From assembly GCF_900104395.1 (NCBI RefSeq), contig NZ_FMXX01000022.1: a stretch of DNA of 41,548 nucleotides; one strand, given 5' to 3'. Every line of letters starts with the position of its first letter. Position 1 is the first letter of the stretch. A program made the position numbers and the translations under genes. Shown here one piece after another: positions 40,860 to 41,548 of the stretch. Origin of the DNA: Fusobacterium_C necrophorum (GTDB taxonomy: Bacteria; Fusobacteriota; Fusobacteriia; Fusobacteriales; Fusobacteriaceae). Under the pieces are notes generated by a model that was given only the letters and a program-made list of their open reading frames with translations, ran no database searches and had not been told where the DNA came from.

Positions 40860-41303
40860 TTAAACAAGGCATCTTAACCATAAAACGATTGATGCCAAAT
40901 GAATTGCTCCAACAAAGCAGGAAACGCTCTTTGCATAACGGGTAGCGATCCCTCGGAATTGCTTTAGCTTCAAAAAGGTGTTCTCAACAAGATGGCGATA
41001 CTCATAAAGAGCCTTATCGTACTCCCGTTTGGTCGTTCGATTTCTCTTCGGAGGAATGACCGCTTGAGCCTCCTGTTGATGTAGGTACTCCACAAGGGCA
41101 TTTGTGTCATAAGCTCGATCCGCCCTCAGGTGTTCCACAGGCATTCCTTCGATCAACTCGATTGCCATTTTGCAATCTGTTCTTGTACCCTCTGTGACAA
41201 GAGTTCGCAGTGGCATACCATGCGCATCCACCGCAAGGTGAATCTTGGTATTGAGCCCCCTTTTGTCCTTCCTATCGCTTCGTTTCCTCCCTTTGCTCCG
41301 CAA
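40860..41303 (-). CDS. IS5-family transposase, frame B (C-terminal DDE half)
   Basis: The open frame has 147 codons. RGLNTKIHLAVDAHGMPLRT leads into the catalytic domain. LRADRAYDTNALVEYL holds the second Asp and YRHLVENTFLKLKQFRGIAT holds the catalytic Glu with the Y-x2-x3-E-x6-K type signature. Homologous single-frame proteins read AIGRTK followed by RGLNTKIH, so this frame is normally reached by a -1 shift from frame A at AAAAGGGGG (minus strand of 41256-41264). Its own ATG start is probably not the real one. Confidence 0.8.
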   Translation of the reverse strand: MRSKGRKRSDRKDKRGLNTKIHLAVDAHGMPLRTLVTEGTRTDCKMAIELIEGMPVEHLRADRAYDTNALVEYLHQQEAQAVIPPKRNRTTKREYDKALYEYRHLVENTFLKLKQFRGIATRYAKSVSCFVGAIHLASIVLWLRCLV

Positions 41304-41515
41304 GCATGAGGGGGAACTTTACAATGGGAGGCATCGATCATCAGCCATTCATAGTCGGGTTCCGTTATGAGTTCTGCAAGGATATATTCCCAAATGTGGT
41401 TGTCACACCATCGTTTATATCTACGATGGACCGCATTGAACTTGCCGTATTGAGGGGGGAGATCTCTCCAAGGGGAACCGGTTCTTACGATCCATAGGCA
41501 GGCGTTGACAAACAC
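41153..41515 (-). CDS. IS5-family transposase, frame A (N-terminal half)
   Basis: The open frame has 120 codons from a GTG. RVFVNACLWIVRTGSPWRDL and VHRRYKRWCDNHIWEYI are the N-terminal DNA-binding part, and WLMIDASHCK carries the first catalytic Asp. After EAIGRTKGG the frame runs into unrelated sequence, which is expected past a frameshift site. The true start lies further upstream. At the window edge the matching KRGGSNA is in another frame from DNRVFV (near 41530), so this copy may carry an extra disabling shift. Confidence 0.75.
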   Translation of the reverse strand: MFVNACLWIVRTGSPWRDLPPQYGKFNAVHRRYKRWCDNHIWEYILAELITEPDYEWLMIDASHCKVPPHACGAKGGNEAIGRTKGGSIPRFTLRWMRMVCHCELLSQRVQEQIAKWQSS

Positions 41516-41548
41516 CCTGTTGTCATGGCATTTGAACCGCCACGTTTA

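Larger units (their letters stand above)
40842..41548 (-). mobile_element. IS5-family insertion sequence (IS427-like), cut by the window edge
   Basis: The element starts at about 40842 (GAGTGTGTCTACACAAATT), where tnpB coding sequence ends abruptly, and runs past the window. It is clearly richer in G and C than all flanking DNA and encodes a two-frame DDE transposase on the minus strand. The outer inverted repeat and the target duplication cannot be checked because the other end is missing. Confidence 0.8.

Noticed and set aside
1..41548. CRISPR arrays, tRNA or rRNA genes
   Set aside because: No regularly spaced repeat units and no cloverleaf or rRNA sequence were recognised on either strand.

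Overview
The window looks like a chromosomal segment of a Fusobacterium, most likely the F. necrophorum group. The DNA is AT-rich, promoters are canonical, and the gene content mixes Gram-negative surface machinery (a serine-protease autotransporter and a two-partner secretion pair) with clostridia-like metabolic genes. The species call is inference from content; no rRNA or marker gene is present.

Layout. (1) 1-3.5 kb, minus: the start of a membrane nucleotide-sugar epimerase/dehydratase cut by the window edge, a decayed gene, and an overlapping TOPRIM protein plus ABC-type ATPase pair that looks like an anti-phage module. (2) 3.6-6.6 kb: a subtilisin-type autotransporter carrying a lipoprotein signal. 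(3) 6.8-12.2 kb: one tight minus-strand operon, cobU-cobS-cobC-cobT-radC-ricT-trmN6, covering cobalamin lower-ligand assembly plus housekeeping genes. (4) 12.5-12.8 kb: a tiny Ala/Glu-rich lipoprotein gene with its own promoter and terminator. (5) 12.9-19.3 kb, minus: a two-partner secretion locus (exoprotein tpsA, then a short tpsB) and an M48 metalloprotease lipoprotein. (6) 19.5-22.5 kb, plus: the queuosine precursor operon queD-queE-folE-queC-queF behind a promoter, a preQ1-I riboswitch and an intrinsic terminator. (7) 22.7-27.4 kb, minus: a DUF2828 (TROVE/vWA, Ro60-like) protein with a long leader, an arabinose-5-phosphate isomerase, two gene fragments left from a sugar-acid operon, an AEC transporter and an FMN-binding protein. 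(8) 27.5-30.8 kb, minus: pgk, gap and a RluA-type pseudouridine synthase. (9) 30.9-40.2 kb, plus: a tetrapyrrole operon, hemA-hemC-(HAD, YhfC protease, lipoprotein)-cobA/hemD-(methyltransferase, VOC fragment)-hemB-hemL-sirC/ridA. (10) 40.3-41.5 kb: an IS200/IS605 tnpB remnant interrupted by a GC-richer IS5-family element that runs off the window.

How it fits together. The hem operon builds uroporphyrinogen III from glutamyl-tRNA. The CobA and SirC domains then take it to precorrin-2 and sirohydrochlorin, so the visible flux is towards cobalamin/sirohaem rather than protohaem. The cob operon finishes cobalamin by attaching the nucleotide loop. The que operon makes preQ1 from GTP and appears to be shut off by preQ1 through transcription attenuation.

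Points for a second look: the ATPase/TOPRIM pair and the short repeats flanking it; the Ro60-like gene and its leader; the in-frame SirC-RidA fusion; the short TpsB with a TTG start; the strong terminator between gap and pgk; and several deletion scars.
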